From an uncultured Cohaesibacter sp. (lineage in GTDB: Bacteria; Pseudomonadota; Alphaproteobacteria; Rhizobiales; Cohaesibacteraceae), in assembly GCF_963664735.1 (NCBI RefSeq), contig NZ_OY761553.1, forward strand, positions 4,399,001-4,463,000: a DNA stretch of 64,000 bases, given 5' to 3'. The position numbers were made by a program, and so were the translations under genes. The notes under the pieces were generated by a model that made no database searches, had not been told where the DNA came from, and saw nothing but the letters and a program-made list of their open reading frames with translations. Each line of letters begins with the position of its first letter. The stretch's first letter is position 1. Below are positions 1 to 10,012 of the stretch, in pieces.

Positions 1-1827
1 ACCCATGGCCGCAATATGGCTGGTGCCCGTGCGCTTTGGCGTGCGACCGGCGTTGCGAATGAGGATTTTGGCAAACCGATTATTGCGGTGGTCAATTCCT
101 TCACTCAGTTTGTTCCCGGCCACGTGCACTTGAAGGATCTGGGACAGATGGTGGCGCGTGAGATTGAAGCGGCAGGCGGCATTGCCAAGGAAATGAACAC
201 CATTGCCGTTGACGATGGTATCGCCATGGGCCACGACGGCATGCTCTATTCGTTACCGTCCCGCGAGATCATCGCCGATAGCGTGGAATATATGGTCAAT
301 GCGCACTGTGTTGACGCCATGGTTTGCATTTCCAACTGTGACAAGATCACTCCGGGCATGATGATGGCTGCCATGCGGCTTAATATTCCGGCGATCTTTG
401 TTTCCGGCGGGCCAATGGAAGCTGGCAAGGTGGAAGGCGTTGATCACAAACTCGATCTCATCGATGCCATGATCATGGGCGCTGATCCGCAAGTTTCTGA
501 TGAAACCGTTCAGAAGGTTGAAGAATTCGCTTGCCCGACTTGCGGTTCCTGTTCGGGCATGTTCACGGCCAACTCGATGAACTGTCTGGCTGAATCTCTC
601 GGCTTTGCCCTGCCGGGTAACGGCACGATTGTGGCTACGCACGCAGACCGTAAGGAGCTGTTCCTAGAAGCCGGTCGCAAGGCCGTCGAGATGTGCAAAC
701 GCTATTACAAGGATGAGGATGCAAGCGTTCTGCCGCGCAACATCGCGACCTTTGAAGCCTTTGAAAATGCGATGACACTCGATATCGCCATGGGCGGCTC
801 CACCAACACGGTTCTGCATCTGTTAGCAATCGCGCAGGAAGGTGAAGTCGATTTCACCATGGCTGATATTGATCGCTTGTCGCGCGTTGTTCCCAACGTT
901 TGCAAGCTGGCACCGATGACCCAGAAATATCATGTTGAGGATTGCAACAGGGCTGGTGGTATCTTCGGCATTCTGGCCGAGCTTGATCGTGCCGGTCTCA
1001 TTCACCGCGATTGCAAGACTGTTCATGCGGCGACCCTTGGTGACGCGATTGATAGCTACGATATCATGGGGGCTCCGAGTGAGGCTGTCGAGACGCTCTA
1101 CAAGGCTGCTCCGGGTGGCGTTCGTTCAATCGAGGCCTTTTCTCAGGCAAGCCGCTACAAAGAGCTGGATAAGGATCGCGCAGAAGGCTGCATTCGGGAC
1201 AAGGAACACGCCTACAGTCAGGACGGTGGTCTGGCCGTTCTGTTTGGTAACATTGCCCTTAATGGCTGCATCGTGAAGACCGCTGGCGTGGACGAAAGCA
1301 TTCTGAAATTCTCCGGCCCGGCCCGCATTTTTGAAAGCCAGGAAGCGGCCGTGAAGGGCATTATCGGCGGCAAGATCCAGTCCGGTGATGTTGTCATCAT
1401 CCGCTATGAAGGGCCGCGTGGTGGTCCGGGCATGCAGGAAATGCTCTATCCGACCTCCTATCTCAAATCGATGGGGCTGGGTAAGGAATGTGCGCTCATC
1501 ACTGATGGTCGCTTCTCGGGTGGTACCTCGGGGCTTTCCATCGGTCACGTTTCGCCCGAAGCTGCCGCAGGCGGAGCCATAGGGCTTGTTGAGGAAGGCG
1601 ATATCATCGAGATTGATATTCCGAACCGTTCGATGAATGTGGCTGTTTCCGATGCTGTTCTTGCCGAACGTCGCGCGCAGATGGAAGCAAAGGGTGCCGC
1701 TGGCTGGAAACCGGAGGAGAAACGCGAACGCATCGTTTCCCGATCCCTTCAGGCTTATTCCCTTATGGCAACTTCCGCAGACAAGGGCGCAGTAAGAGAT
1801 CTTACTGGCCTGAAGCGCGAAGGATAA
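1..1827 (+). CDS. ilvD: Dihydroxy-acid dehydratase (5' end outside window)
   Basis: Catalyses dehydration of 2,3-dihydroxy-3-methylbutanoate and 2,3-dihydroxy-3-methylpentanoate to 2-oxo acids, the penultimate step of valine and isoleucine synthesis, in the cytoplasm. The frame is open from base 1 and reads THGRN before the first ATG at 16. IlvD proteins normally begin about a dozen residues earlier with an [17 protein letters not shown]-like stretch, so the true start lies upstream of the window. Cys motifs for the Fe-S cluster are visible (CISNCDK and [17 protein letters not shown]), and the C-terminal half has the [10 protein letters not shown]-like segment. The protein is about full length (608+ residues). 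A strong stem-loop terminator follows directly. Confidence 0.97.
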   Translation, partial: THGRNMAGARALWRATGVANEDFGKPIIAVVNSFTQFVPGHVHLKDLGQMVAREIEAAGGIAKEMNTIAVDDGIAMGHDGMLYSLPSREIIADSVEYMVNAHCVDAMVCISNCDKITPGMMMAAMRLNIPAIFVSGGPMEAGKVEGVDHKLDLIDAMIMGADPQVSDETVQKVEEFACPTCGSCSGMFTANSMNCLAESLGFALPGNGTIVATHADRKELFLEAGRKAVEMCKRYYKDEDASVLPRNIATFEAFENAMTLDIAMGGSTNTVLHLLAIAQEGEVDFTMADIDRLSRVVPNVCKLAPMTQKYHVEDCNRAGGIFGILAELDRAGLIHRDCKTVHAATLGDAIDSYDIMGAPSEAVETLYKAAPGGVRSIEAFSQASRYKELDKDRAEGCIRDKEHAYSQDGGLAVLFGNIALNGCIVKTAGVDESILKFSGPARIFESQEAAVKGIIGGKIQSGDVVIIRYEGPRGGPGMQEMLYPTSYLKSMGLGKECALITDGRFSGGTSGLSIGHVSPEAAAGGAIGLVEEGDIIEIDIPNRSMNVAVSDAVLAERRAQMEAKGAAGWKPEEKRERIVSRSLQAYSLMATSADKGAVRDLTGLKREG

Positions 1828-1870
1828 GAAACAAGACGATTAAATTCCCTTTTCATTCGTCAGAAGATAG

Positions 1871-1903
1871 AACCCGCCAAAACTTGGCGGGTTCTTCTGT
1901 TTC
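1871..1903 (+). terminator. Rho-independent terminator after ilvD
   Basis: A perfect 10-bp stem, AACCCGCCAA pairing with TTGGCGGGTT around a 3-nt loop, is followed by the T-rich tract CTTCTGTTTC. It lies 43 bases after the ilvD stop codon. Confidence 0.9.
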
Positions 1904-2054
1904 AGGGTGTTAAGTGTTGGCAAGATTCTGATTGGTCTTGATTGAAATTATTTATCTGTCACAATTTTTGCGTTAATCTTGAACGATATTATGACTTCAG
2001 TTTTATGTGGCACTTTCCAGATACCAAGCATTGATAGGGGAATTAGGATTCGTC

Positions 2055-3209
2055 ATGAAAAAGAGTTTGATAATTTTTACTTTGCTTAGTTCCTCGCTTA
2101 CAGGTTCCGTCGTTCCTGCTATGGCGCGTGGAGAGGACTTTTTCGTCGGTTCGCTTTTGGGTGGGGTTATCGGCATGATGGTCGGTAGAGATCAGATTGC
2201 GCCTCGTTATCATCGTCCGCCCCCGCGTCGCTATTATTATATGACGCCAGAACAGCGGGCCTATAATATCGATATTCAGCGTCGTCTTAACTATCTGGGA
2301 TATGATGCTGGCTATTTGGATGGCGTGTTGGGTCCCCGGTCTCGGGCAGCGATCAAGTCTTTCCAGAAGGAAGCCGGTTTTCCTGTTACTGGGCGTCTAG
2401 ACCCTCAGCAGACATCAACTCTCTTTTCTGTTGTGTTTGAGAATAACGTTCTCAATCGTTCTCATTCTCCTGGCGAGCAAGAGAAGGTCGTTGAAGATCT
2501 GGGAACAAGCGAAGAGACCGCGGCAGAAGAGGCTTCTTCTGAAACTTTGAATGGTGAACTTACCGCTGCGCAGGATACCTCGCTCATCAAGCCTTTGACT
2601 GCTGCCAACACCAATTTGACTTTCAAGAATGGGGCTCCAGCCTTTTTTGGTATCGTGCTGGGGCAAAGCTATGAGTCTGCACAGCAAATTCTGGCGCAAA
2701 ACGGCTTTGACATTTGCAATGGCACAGGCGAGATCGTGACCTGCTCCAAACAGCAGAATGATGTGACAAAAAGCTTCAGGCTTGCTCGCAGCATGTCGGA
2801 GGCAGGGCAGCCGATCTACATGATGGATTCCGATACGGAACTTGTTGTTGACGTTGATAAATCCGTCATCACGGATAAGCTTGCGGAGTCTTATCCCGAG
2901 CTCACCGCCGCTCCAAACATGATCATCAGTGATAATGCCAATTGTGCGCTCAAAATGGCTCGCATGTCCGAGGTCGAGACTTTCCTTGATCGTCTTGAAG
3001 TTGCCAGAAATAATTCCGATGAGGCTCCTTCAGACTGGTTGAAGGGCACCGTCGATGCGTGCGATGTTTTCTATAAGGCCAATATCGGCGAGATTACTGG
3101 CGGCTACGATGTTCGTGTGGTTATGTTCAAAAGCTCTTATGTGCAGCAGGCTTTCTCTTCGATCGAGGATCAGAAAATGGACAAAGTCAGCAATGCTCTG
3201 AAGTTCTAG
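2055..3209 (+). CDS. Secreted peptidoglycan-binding-domain protein
   Basis: Start set at ATG 2055 (MKKSLIIF) rather than the earlier in-frame codon at 2007, because only this start gives a clean signal peptide: KK, a hydrophobic core, and a cleavage site near AMA-RG. Residues about 65-120 (YNIDIQRRLNYLGYDAG through the FQKEAGFPVTGRLDP stretch) match the PG_binding_1 fold, three short helices with a DGxxGPRSRAAIKSFQ core. It is therefore probably exported and binds cell-wall peptidoglycan. A glycine-rich hydrophobic stretch (GSLLGGVIGMMVG) follows the signal. The C-terminal ~250 residues are not recognised; they contain several Cys that could form periplasmic disulfides. It is a single gene between two terminators. 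Confidence 0.8.
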   Translation: MKKSLIIFTLLSSSLTGSVVPAMARGEDFFVGSLLGGVIGMMVGRDQIAPRYHRPPPRRYYYMTPEQRAYNIDIQRRLNYLGYDAGYLDGVLGPRSRAAIKSFQKEAGFPVTGRLDPQQTSTLFSVVFENNVLNRSHSPGEQEKVVEDLGTSEETAAEEASSETLNGELTAAQDTSLIKPLTAANTNLTFKNGAPAFFGIVLGQSYESAQQILAQNGFDICNGTGEIVTCSKQQNDVTKSFRLARSMSEAGQPIYMMDSDTELVVDVDKSVITDKLAESYPELTAAPNMIISDNANCALKMARMSEVETFLDRLEVARNNSDEAPSDWLKGTVDACDVFYKANIGEITGGYDVRVVMFKSSYVQQAFSSIEDQKMDKVSNALKF

Positions 3210-3239
3210 GCACTTACTTCATAGCACTCAAGACAATGA

Positions 3240-3270
3240 AAAACCCGGCGCTCTTTGAGGCCGGGTTTTT
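3240..3270. terminator. Bidirectional terminator between convergent genes
   Basis: AAAACCCGGC pairs with GCCGGGTTTT around a 10-nt loop, with a T-run on the plus strand and an A-run on the left that becomes a T-run for the minus strand. It serves the gene ending at 3209 and prfC, which ends at 3296 on the other strand. Confidence 0.9.
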
Positions 3271-3295
3271 GTATTCATATGAAGCGGGGTTAAAC

Positions 3296-4882
3296 TCAAG
3301 CGTCTGTCTGGACCAGCTCACGGGTCTTCATGAAGGTAATGTCTGGATGGCGTTCCTTGGTGAAGTCGATTTCCCATTGGCTTTTTGCCAGAAAAACAGG
3401 ACTGCCTTCGCGATCATGAACAATATTGTTCACGTTGGCTGACATGAAGGTCTTCATTTTTGCATCGTCGTGGCATTTGACCCAAACAGCCATGTTGTAG
3501 GTGATCGGTTCAAAATCGATGTCAACTCCATATTCGGCCTTGGCGCGGGATTTCAAAACATCCAGCTGCAGGATGCCGACGAGGCCGATGATCCAGTTGG
3601 AACCGATGTTGGGTTTGAAAACCTGCGTCAAGCCTTCTTCGGCCAGATCTTCAAGGGCACGGCGTAGCTGTTTGACCTTGGTGCCGTCGGGAAGGCGTAC
3701 ACGGCGAAGCACTTCTGGCGCAAAGGCTGGCAGGCCGGTAAATTGCAGGGTTTCGCCTTCCGTGAAGGTATCGCCCACGCGAATGGTGCCATGGTTGGGA
3801 ATGCCGATTACATCGCCCGGTCCTGCCTCGTCTGCGATCTCTCGATCCTGAGCGAAGAACATGATCGGACTATGGACCATCACATCCTTGCCGGTGCGTA
3901 CCTGACGCAGTTTCATGCCACGTTTGAAATCTCCTGAGCAAATGCGCATGAAGGCCACACGGTCGCGGTGGTGGGAATCCATGTTGGCTTGCACCTTGAA
4001 GACAAAGCCGGAAACCTTGTTTTCATCGGGGGATACTGTGCGGACGGTGGTCGGGGACGGGCGCGGCATTGGCGCGATTTCCGCGATCAGATCAAGCAGG
4101 GCTGTCGGGCCGAAGTCCTTCAGTGCCGAGCCGAAAATGACTGGTGAGAGATGGCCCTCGCGGTAGCTTTCCAAATCGAATTCGGCATAGCCGCCGGTGG
4201 CCAGCTCAATCATTTCCCGGCTTTCTTCCAGCAACTGGCTATCGACAAGATCATCGAGCTTGCTGTCTTCTATGCCTGAGGTTTCAACGATCGTGTCGAA
4301 GGCATCGCCCTTGTGTTTGGCCGTGTAATAGTCGCCGTTGGTTACGTTGTAGCAGCCATGGAATGTGGAGCCCGAGCCGATGGGCAATACAAGAGGGGCT
4401 ACGTCCAGTGCCAATGTTTCCTGAATTTCATCCAGTAGCTCAAACGGATCTTTTGCTTCACGGTCACATTTGTTGACGAGCGTGATGATTGGAATGTCGC
4501 GAAGACGGCAAACCTCGAACAGTTTCAGCGTTTGCGCTTCGATACCTTTGGAGGCGTCAATCACCATGATGGCGCTGTCTACGGCGGTAAGCGTGCGGTA
4601 TGTATCTTCTGAGAAGTCTTCATGTCCCGGTGTGTCGAGCAGGTTGAAGATCAAGTCCTTGTGCTCAAAGGTCATTACCGATGAGGTGACAGAGATGCCG
4701 CGTTCCTGTTCGATTTTCATCCAGTCGGATTTGGCGCGACGTTTTTCTCCGCGCGCCTTGACCTGACCGGCCATGCGAATGGCACCGCCGAAATAGAGCA
4801 GTTTTTCCGTAAGGGTCGTTTTACCGGCGTCCGGGTGCGAAATGATCGCGAAGGTACGGCGGATTTCATGAGATGCAGGCAT
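3296..4882 (-). CDS. prfC: Peptide chain release factor 3
   Basis: RF3 is a translational GTPase that recycles RF1/RF2 from the ribosome after peptide release. Start chosen at ATG 4882 (MPASHEIRRTFAIISHPDAG), giving 528 residues, the usual RF3 length (E. coli 529). A longer ORF would add 20 non-conserved residues. The G1 P-loop SHPDAGKTT, the G3 DTPGHEDFSEDTYR and the G4 NKCDRE motifs are all intact, and the RF3-specific C-terminal domain (FEPITYNMAVWV) is present. The switch I region with RGISVTSSVM is typical of RF3 rather than EF-G. Confidence 0.97.
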   Translation of the reverse strand: MPASHEIRRTFAIISHPDAGKTTLTEKLLYFGGAIRMAGQVKARGEKRRAKSDWMKIEQERGISVTSSVMTFEHKDLIFNLLDTPGHEDFSEDTYRTLTAVDSAIMVIDASKGIEAQTLKLFEVCRLRDIPIITLVNKCDREAKDPFELLDEIQETLALDVAPLVLPIGSGSTFHGCYNVTNGDYYTAKHKGDAFDTIVETSGIEDSKLDDLVDSQLLEESREMIELATGGYAEFDLESYREGHLSPVIFGSALKDFGPTALLDLIAEIAPMPRPSPTTVRTVSPDENKVSGFVFKVQANMDSHHRDRVAFMRICSGDFKRGMKLRQVRTGKDVMVHSPIMFFAQDREIADEAGPGDVIGIPNHGTIRVGDTFTEGETLQFTGLPAFAPEVLRRVRLPDGTKVKQLRRALEDLAEEGLTQVFKPNIGSNWIIGLVGILQLDVLKSRAKAEYGVDIDFEPITYNMAVWVKCHDDAKMKTFMSANVNNIVHDREGSPVFLAKSQWEIDFTKERHPDITFMKTRELVQTDA

Positions 4883-5055
4883 ATATGTCTTGTCTTTCTT
4901 GCCAGATAGCTGGCTGCTTTGGGAGCGGTGCTCAGCGCCCACTTTGCTAAAGTGGCGCGATCAACCGTCAATCGGGAAACCGGTTTGGGCGGGACCATAG
5001 GCGAAAGAGGGGAGAATTTCCATAGAAAAACGCCACAATCGCATGGAGCCGTTTG

Positions 5056-6879
5056 CTAGCTCTCGCCCAGCTCTTCTTGCAGAATTTCAAGCTCAAGCCA
5101 TTTTTCTTCGGCTTTGGCAAGAAGCTCTTCTTGTGCTTCCAGTGCCTTTGCTGCCTTGTTGAAGGTTTCGGGGTCCTTGCTGAAAAGATCCGGGTCTTCA
5201 AGGCGGGAACGCAGGCGGTCTATTTTGCCCTGAATGTCTTCCATTTTAGCGGGCAGGGTTTCAAGAAGATGTTTGTCCTTGAAGGTGAGCCCCTTTTGCT
5301 GTCTGGGCTGAGACGGCTTGTCAGATGCAGCATTGCCCGGACCGGCTGCTTTTGCCTTTTTGGCGCTTTTGCGTGCGGTCACCCCGCTGCCGCGTTGGGC
5401 AACCATATCACTGTAGCCACCGGCATATTCTGTCCAACGGCCATCCCCTTCGGCATAAAGGGTGGTGGTGCAAAGCCGGTCCAGGAAATCTCGGTCATGG
5501 CTGACGAGCAGGACCGTTCCCGAATAGCCATCGATAACTTCCTGCAAGAGATCAAGGGTTTCCAGATCAAGGTCGTTGGTCGGCTCGTCGAGTACAAGAA
5601 AATTGGACGGCTTGGCCAATGCACGGGCGAGCATCAACCGGCCCCGTTCACCACCAGAAAGGACGGAGATCGGACTGCGAGCCTGTTCCGGACGGAAGAG
5701 AAAATCCTTCATGTAGCCGACAACATGGCGAGAGCTGTCGCCAACTTGCACCATGTCGCCGTCGTGGGTCGTGAGCGCTTCCTTGAGGGTCCAATTGGGG
5801 TTGAGGCTTTCGCGCTTCTGGTCAAGGGTGACCATCTGCAAATTGGTGCCCAGTCTTACGGTGCCGCTGTCCGGTTCCAGTCCCTCGGTGAGGAGATTGA
5901 TAAGCGTTGACTTGCCCGCTCCGTTGGGGCCGACAATGCCGATACGATCTCCGCGCAAGATCTCGGTCGAGAAGTCCTTGACGATGGGGCGGCCATCGAA
6001 GCTTTTTGAAATGTTTCTGGCCTTGATGACAGACTTACCTGAGCTGTCGCCCTCGGTTGCGCTCATCTTGACGTCGCCTTGGGGGCGGTTCTGGGCCATC
6101 TGTTGCTTCTTCTCGCGCAACGCACCCAGTTCACCAAGACGGCGCACATTGCGCTTGCGGCGCGCGGTGACACCGTATCGGATCCAGTCCTCTTCAGCCA
6201 GAATCTTCTGCTTGAGCTTTTGCTCTTCGATTTGTTCCTGTTCGAACACCTCATCGCGCCACGCTTCGAAGTTGGCAAAACCATGATTTGATCGGCGGGC
6301 GGTGCCCCTATCAATCCAGATGACGTTGCGTGTCAGGTTTTCCAGAAACCGTCTGTCATGGCTGATGATGACCTTGGCAGAGCGGATCTGTTTCAATTCT
6401 TTTTCGAGCCATTCAATGGCAGGCAGATCGAGGTGGTTGGTTGGTTCGTCCAGCAACAGGATATCGGGTTCGGGTGCCAGAACGCGCGCAATGGCTGCGC
6501 GTCGCACTTCCCCGCCAGATATCTCGCTTGGGTGCTCTTTGCCTGTGAGACCAAGCTCTTCAAGCAGATATTGTGCACGATAGTGGGCGTCCCCCGGCGC
6601 AAGGCCTTCCTCGACATAATCGAGCACGGTTTCAAAGGCGGACAGGTCAGGTTCCTGCGGCAGATAGCGCAAGGTTGTTCCCGGCTGGAAGAAGCGTTCC
6701 CCTTTATCTGGTTCCACCAGCGCGGCTGCTATTTTCAGCAAGGTCGATTTGCCGGATCCGTTTCGCCCCACCAGAGCGATGGCGTCTCCCTCATGGACGG
6801 CCATTTCAGCACCAGCCAAAAGCGCCTGGCCTCCGATGGCCAGATGAATATCCTGAAGGTGAAGGAGCGGTGGTGCCAT
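5056..6879 (-). CDS. uup: ABC-F family ATPase, Uup-like
   Basis: Soluble duplicated ATPase of the ABC-F class with no membrane domain. Walker A motifs are at residues 38-45 (GRNGSGKS) and 317-324 (GPNGAGKS). Signature motifs are EISGGEVRR and VLSGGERGR, and both Walker B/D-loops are intact (LLLDEPTNHLDL, LVLDEPTNDLDL). The C-terminal ~80 residues are a charged coiled coil (LEAQEELLAKAEEKW), as in E. coli Uup, which acts in ribosome/translation quality control and affects transposon excision. It lies 170 bp upstream of prfC on the same strand, so the two translation-linked genes could be cotranscribed. Confidence 0.92.
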   Translation of the reverse strand: MAPPLLHLQDIHLAIGGQALLAGAEMAVHEGDAIALVGRNGSGKSTLLKIAAALVEPDKGERFFQPGTTLRYLPQEPDLSAFETVLDYVEEGLAPGDAHYRAQYLLEELGLTGKEHPSEISGGEVRRAAIARVLAPEPDILLLDEPTNHLDLPAIEWLEKELKQIRSAKVIISHDRRFLENLTRNVIWIDRGTARRSNHGFANFEAWRDEVFEQEQIEEQKLKQKILAEEDWIRYGVTARRKRNVRRLGELGALREKKQQMAQNRPQGDVKMSATEGDSSGKSVIKARNISKSFDGRPIVKDFSTEILRGDRIGIVGPNGAGKSTLINLLTEGLEPDSGTVRLGTNLQMVTLDQKRESLNPNWTLKEALTTHDGDMVQVGDSSRHVVGYMKDFLFRPEQARSPISVLSGGERGRLMLARALAKPSNFLVLDEPTNDLDLETLDLLQEVIDGYSGTVLLVSHDRDFLDRLCTTTLYAEGDGRWTEYAGGYSDMVAQRGSGVTARKSAKKAKAAGPGNAASDKPSQPRQQKGLTFKDKHLLETLPAKMEDIQGKIDRLRSRLEDPDLFSKDPETFNKAAKALEAQEELLAKAEEKWLELEILQEELGES

Positions 6880-6956
6880 AATATTGCTGTCCGAAATTGA
6901 GAAGGAGCGCAGATAAACCGCATCTGCTGCGCTTCAGGCTTTAAACAAAGCTGTGT

Positions 6957-6979
6957 CCGTTGGCAAGTCTTGCCAACGG
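6957..6979. terminator. Hairpin between the coiled-coil gene and uup
   Basis: CCGTTGGCAA and TTGCCAACGG form a perfect 10-bp stem with a 3-nt loop, 44 bases past the stop of the upstream minus-strand gene. There is no clean T-run, so it may be a weak terminator or an mRNA-stability hairpin. Confidence 0.5.
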
Positions 6980-7022
6980 GGGATGCGGTGTCTGATGTGT
7001 TCAGTTGATAGAGCCGACAAGG

Positions 7023-8396
7023 TCAGCTGGAGTTTTTCTCCAGCTCGCGCACCTGATCGGCCAGAGAAAATACCTGAGACCATGGATCGCTCTGAGGTGC
7101 CGCTGTTGCTTGCAACTGATTGGATGATGACGCCTTTGTCTCGCGATTGGGTGATGATCCAACGTCAGAGGTTTTCATTTCGGAAGACTTCTTGGCCGAT
7201 TTCTCTACTGTATCGCTGATCTGCGAAGCGCGGATGATTTTGCCTTCGCTGATTTCGCCGCTGTCGCTGCGGGGCTTCACATTCATGAATTCCGTCAGGC
7301 GGGTTGCGATCTGCTTGATTTCATCGCGCAGTAACTGCTCTCGCTCTGACAGGGCTGTGTTGTGATCAGGGATTTCATTCTGAGCTTCAAGCTTTTCTTC
7401 CAGCGAAGACAGTTTTGCTGCCAGTTCATCGTTGCTGAGACGAGATTGATCGAGCTCTTTCTGCAGATCCTGCTTTTCGCGCTCCAAACCTTCAATAACG
7501 GCTGAAAGATTTTCGCCATCTTCCTGCATTTGATGGTTCTTGAGCTGCATGGCAAGAGAGGCAATCTTTGCCTCGGCTTCCAGACGGCGCGTTTCTGCTT
7601 CTGCCAAAAGGGTGTTGCTGTCTTCGTCCGTTTGGGAATTTTGCTTCTCGGCACGTTCCAGTTGCCTTTTGTAGTTGGCAACTTCGTTGTCTTTGTCTGC
7701 TATCTGTGCCTGAAGCTCGTCGACTTTCTCCTGCAAGGCAGAGAGCCTTTCCTTGTTGCGGTCCAGTTCGGTTGATTTCTGGTTCAAAAGGGATTCTGCC
7801 TTGGCGCGGTCATCCGTTTGCTCACTCAACTGACCTGTGAGGCCAGAAATCTCTTCGCGAAGGTTTTCAATGCGCGCCATTTGGGCTGCAAGTTCAACCT
7901 TTTGTTCGTCAACATTGGTTTCCAGATAGTAGATGTCTTTTTCCAACTGCTCTTTATCCGATTCCAGGCTGGAAATTGTTCTTTTGGCGCTTTCCAGTTG
8001 ATTTTCGGTTTCCTGATTTTGCTTTGTCAGCTTTTGGGCTTCTTCCTTCTGGCTTTCAATCGTAGCTTTGAGACCGTCGATTTCTTCCAGATGCAAGATG
8101 ATCGCAGCATCCCTCTTTTCCAGAGTGGCGTTCATGCGGTCAAGCTTGATTGTCTGGTTGGCGAGTTTTTCTTGTCGCTTCTCGGATATGACTTCTGTTC
8201 GGCGCAGGCTGATTGCAAGGTCTGCTCGCGCCTGATCCTTTTCTGCTTGAAGCTCGCTGTAGCTTATGGGCATTTCGGCAACAAGACGCTTTTTTGTCAA
8301 GCGGACAGCCCGTTTCCAGATCATCGGGACAATAAGAAGCATTATCAGCAGAGTGACAAATACCCCGAGCAATATGTACATTATGATTGCGATCAC
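7023..8396 (-). CDS. Membrane-anchored long coiled-coil protein, unknown function
   Basis: The N-terminus is one hydrophobic helix (residues about 4-27, IMYILLGVFVTLLIMLLIVP) followed by basic residues, so the protein is probably anchored with the bulk in the cytoplasm. From about residue 45 to 340 it is almost continuous heptad-like coiled coil rich in E, K, Q and L. The tail is Ser-rich and low-complexity. The KRLVAEMPISYSELQAEKDQ segment after the membrane helix is one I recall from conserved hypothetical proteins in Rhizobiales. GTG 8396 is used as start because AAGGAAG lies 9 bases ahead; an ATG at 8381 is the alternative. A structural or cell-envelope scaffold role is only a guess. Confidence 0.75.
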   Translation of the reverse strand: MIAIIMYILLGVFVTLLIMLLIVPMIWKRAVRLTKKRLVAEMPISYSELQAEKDQARADLAISLRRTEVISEKRQEKLANQTIKLDRMNATLEKRDAAIILHLEEIDGLKATIESQKEEAQKLTKQNQETENQLESAKRTISSLESDKEQLEKDIYYLETNVDEQKVELAAQMARIENLREEISGLTGQLSEQTDDRAKAESLLNQKSTELDRNKERLSALQEKVDELQAQIADKDNEVANYKRQLERAEKQNSQTDEDSNTLLAEAETRRLEAEAKIASLAMQLKNHQMQEDGENLSAVIEGLEREKQDLQKELDQSRLSNDELAAKLSSLEEKLEAQNEIPDHNTALSEREQLLRDEIKQIATRLTEFMNVKPRSDSGEISEGKIIRASQISDTVEKSAKKSSEMKTSDVGSSPNRETKASSSNQLQATAAPQSDPWSQVFSLADQVRELEKNSS

Positions 8397-8511
8397 GGTG
8401 TCTTACTTCCTTGCTGACTTAGCGCTACTTTCTTGAACCCTGCTTGATATGCTCCGTATTGCCTTTTCTTGCGGAGTTCAAGGAAACTCTCCCAACAGAC
8501 AGATAGATAGT

Positions 8512-8548
8512 CTCTCTTTTCCGCATTGTTTCTGTGCGGAAAAGAGAG
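8512..8548. terminator. Strong hairpin downstream of eipA
   Basis: A perfect 14-bp stem (CTCTCTTTTCCGCA with TGCGGAAAAGAGAG) and 9-nt loop sit 86 bases beyond the eipA stop, between eipA and the next minus-strand gene. The T-rich flank (CTTTTG) is on the plus-strand side, so polarity as a minus-strand terminator is not ideal. Confidence 0.6.
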
Positions 8549-8633
8549 CTTTTGTGATTGTTACCAGCCTAACAAGCTTAACGAAATAAAAATCTCACAT
8601 AAATGCGCCATTTAAGCGACTAGAGTGAGAATA

Positions 8634-9233
8634 TCAAAACGGATTCCATGTCGGCTTTTGGGTGAATTTCAGATAACCGATATTCACACCAAGACGCGCA
8701 CCGACCCCAGAGCGGATCGGGACAACATAATATTTGTGTTCGAGGCTGAGCACGGTGACGCCAAACCCTCCGACGAGATAGGCTGACCCATTGACGCCGA
8801 CCCAACGCCGATAGAGATAATCAACGCTCGGCAAATTGTAGACCAGCATCATGGTTCGGTTGCCGTCACCGCCGAAGTCCCAGCCTATGGATGGTCCTTG
8901 CCAGAAGACTTTATGGGTTCCCATATTCTTTGTGAAAAGATCGCCCTCGCCATAGCGAGCACCTGCCACGAAGGCACCGCTTCCTTCCTGACCAAGAATG
9001 TAGCCGTTGGGCAAACCATATTTGGAAACAGCCCGTTCTACCGCTGAAGCCAGACCTCCTGAGATCGTGCCAAAGAATTTGTGGCCGGCCTGAACGATTT
9101 CCGGGGTGGAATACTGATTTGTCTGAGCGCGCGCTGTGTTTGCAAATACTGTCAGGGCTGCAATAACAAAAGCGATTAAAAATAGCCCTGTGCCTGATTG
9201 TCTTAGGTTGGTCGACCTGGCCAGAATTGCCAT
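8634..9233 (-). CDS. eipA: EipA-family (DUF1134) periplasmic envelope protein
   Basis: The domain running from YSTPEIVQAGHKFFGTISGG to the end (GVGARLGVNIGYLKFT) matches DUF1134, whose Brucella member EipA is a periplasmic beta-barrel-like protein needed for envelope stress resistance and activated by CtrA. Start set at ATG 9233 (MAILARSTNL): the sequence upstream of it has AGGATAAGGA as ribosome site, and the start is followed by a signal peptide ending near ANTARA-QT. The longer ORF from 9389 adds 52 basic, non-conserved residues. The upstream region (9234-9541) is rich in TTAA half-sites and has a GATTC at 9381, but I found no perfect TTAA-N7-TTAA. Confidence 0.88.
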   Translation of the reverse strand: MAILARSTNLRQSGTGLFLIAFVIAALTVFANTARAQTNQYSTPEIVQAGHKFFGTISGGLASAVERAVSKYGLPNGYILGQEGSGAFVAGARYGEGDLFTKNMGTHKVFWQGPSIGWDFGGDGNRTMMLVYNLPSVDYLYRRWVGVNGSAYLVGGFGVTVLSLEHKYYVVPIRSGVGARLGVNIGYLKFTQKPTWNPF

Positions 9234-9541
9234 TTTGTTTATCCTTATCCTGTTGAGGCAGTTTTCCACCGACCGATGGCAGCTTGCTCGATAATTTTTA
9301 CAGGGTATTCGTCGCCTGTATGTAAAAATCCGAGCTTTGATTTGCGTTCGTCTGTAGTGGACACCTTTAATTAACCAAAAGATTCGCAAGTTTTCGTTAA
9401 TCTAAAAAGTGAGCAAAAAAAAGTTCGCTATGGCATCCTGTTTATAGATGAACCATTTTTGTGACAAATTGGCTCGGTATCTGTATGAGACTATTCAGAT
9501 GAAGAAGGTTTGATCAGTCCATTTCAGCATGGAAATTAATT
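9234..9541. promoter_or_regulatory. Divergent intergenic region eipA / YHS gene
   Basis: This 308-bp AT-rich region must carry both promoters. TTAATTAACC at about 9367-9376, a TTAA at 9397-9400 and one GANTC site (9381-9385) are visible, compatible with partial CtrA/CcrM input. No full CtrA box and no small gene were seen. Confidence 0.4.
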
Positions 9542-10012
9542 ATGCGCTATGCGGTATTTTTGCTTCTGATCCTGATCAACGCTGTCAGCCTAAGCTCTTC
9601 AGCTCAGGCTTCTGCGCAATCTCGCAGGATCGTTACCGATGCAAATTCAGGTTATGCGATCTATGGCTATGACCCGGTAGCCTATTATACAGATCATGCC
9701 GCTATTCGAGGGGATCGCGAGCACGAGCTTGTCTGGAATGGCGTGTCCTGGCTTTTTGCCAGCCGGGCCAACAAGGAAGTGTTTGCACACAGCCCGGAAG
9801 TCTACGCGCCACAATATGGCGGGCATGGGGCCTTGGCCATGGCCAGGGGCTATGCTTCCGATAGCAATCCCAATGTTTGGGCAATTTATCGAAACCGGCT
9901 GTTTTTATTTTATTCCTATACCGCGCGAGCCGCATGGGCCGAGGCCGTGGACTTGCATGTGGAACGGGCGGATGGACAATGGCCTAATATAAAAAGCACT
10001 CTTTCCAGATAA
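9542..10012 (+). CDS. Secreted YHS-domain protein
   Basis: 156 residues with a signal peptide (MRYAVFLLLILINAVSLSSS, cleavage near AQA-SA) followed by a YHS-like domain: AIYGYDPVAYYTD, LVWNGVSWLFASRANKEVFAHSPE and YAPQYGGHGALAMARG. Proteins of this type are common in proteobacteria as YHS domain-containing periplasmic proteins of unknown ligand; metal or heme-related roles have been proposed for YHS domains. The gene stands alone, divergent from eipA, with a small hairpin (GACGTT/AACGTC, 10034-10048) after it. Confidence 0.8.
   Translation: MRYAVFLLLILINAVSLSSSAQASAQSRRIVTDANSGYAIYGYDPVAYYTDHAAIRGDREHELVWNGVSWLFASRANKEVFAHSPEVYAPQYGGHGALAMARGYASDSNPNVWAIYRNRLFLFYSYTARAAWAEAVDLHVERADGQWPNIKSTLSR

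Noticed and set aside
2005-2025. TGGCAC motif before the peptidoglycan-binding gene as a sigma-54 promoter
   Set aside because: The -24 hexamer matches, but the expected -12 position reads AGATA, far from TTGC, so the site lacks half of the promoter.
5053-5910. 285-codon plus-strand frame opposite uup
   Set aside because: Antisense to the ABC-F ATPase second half; no motif.
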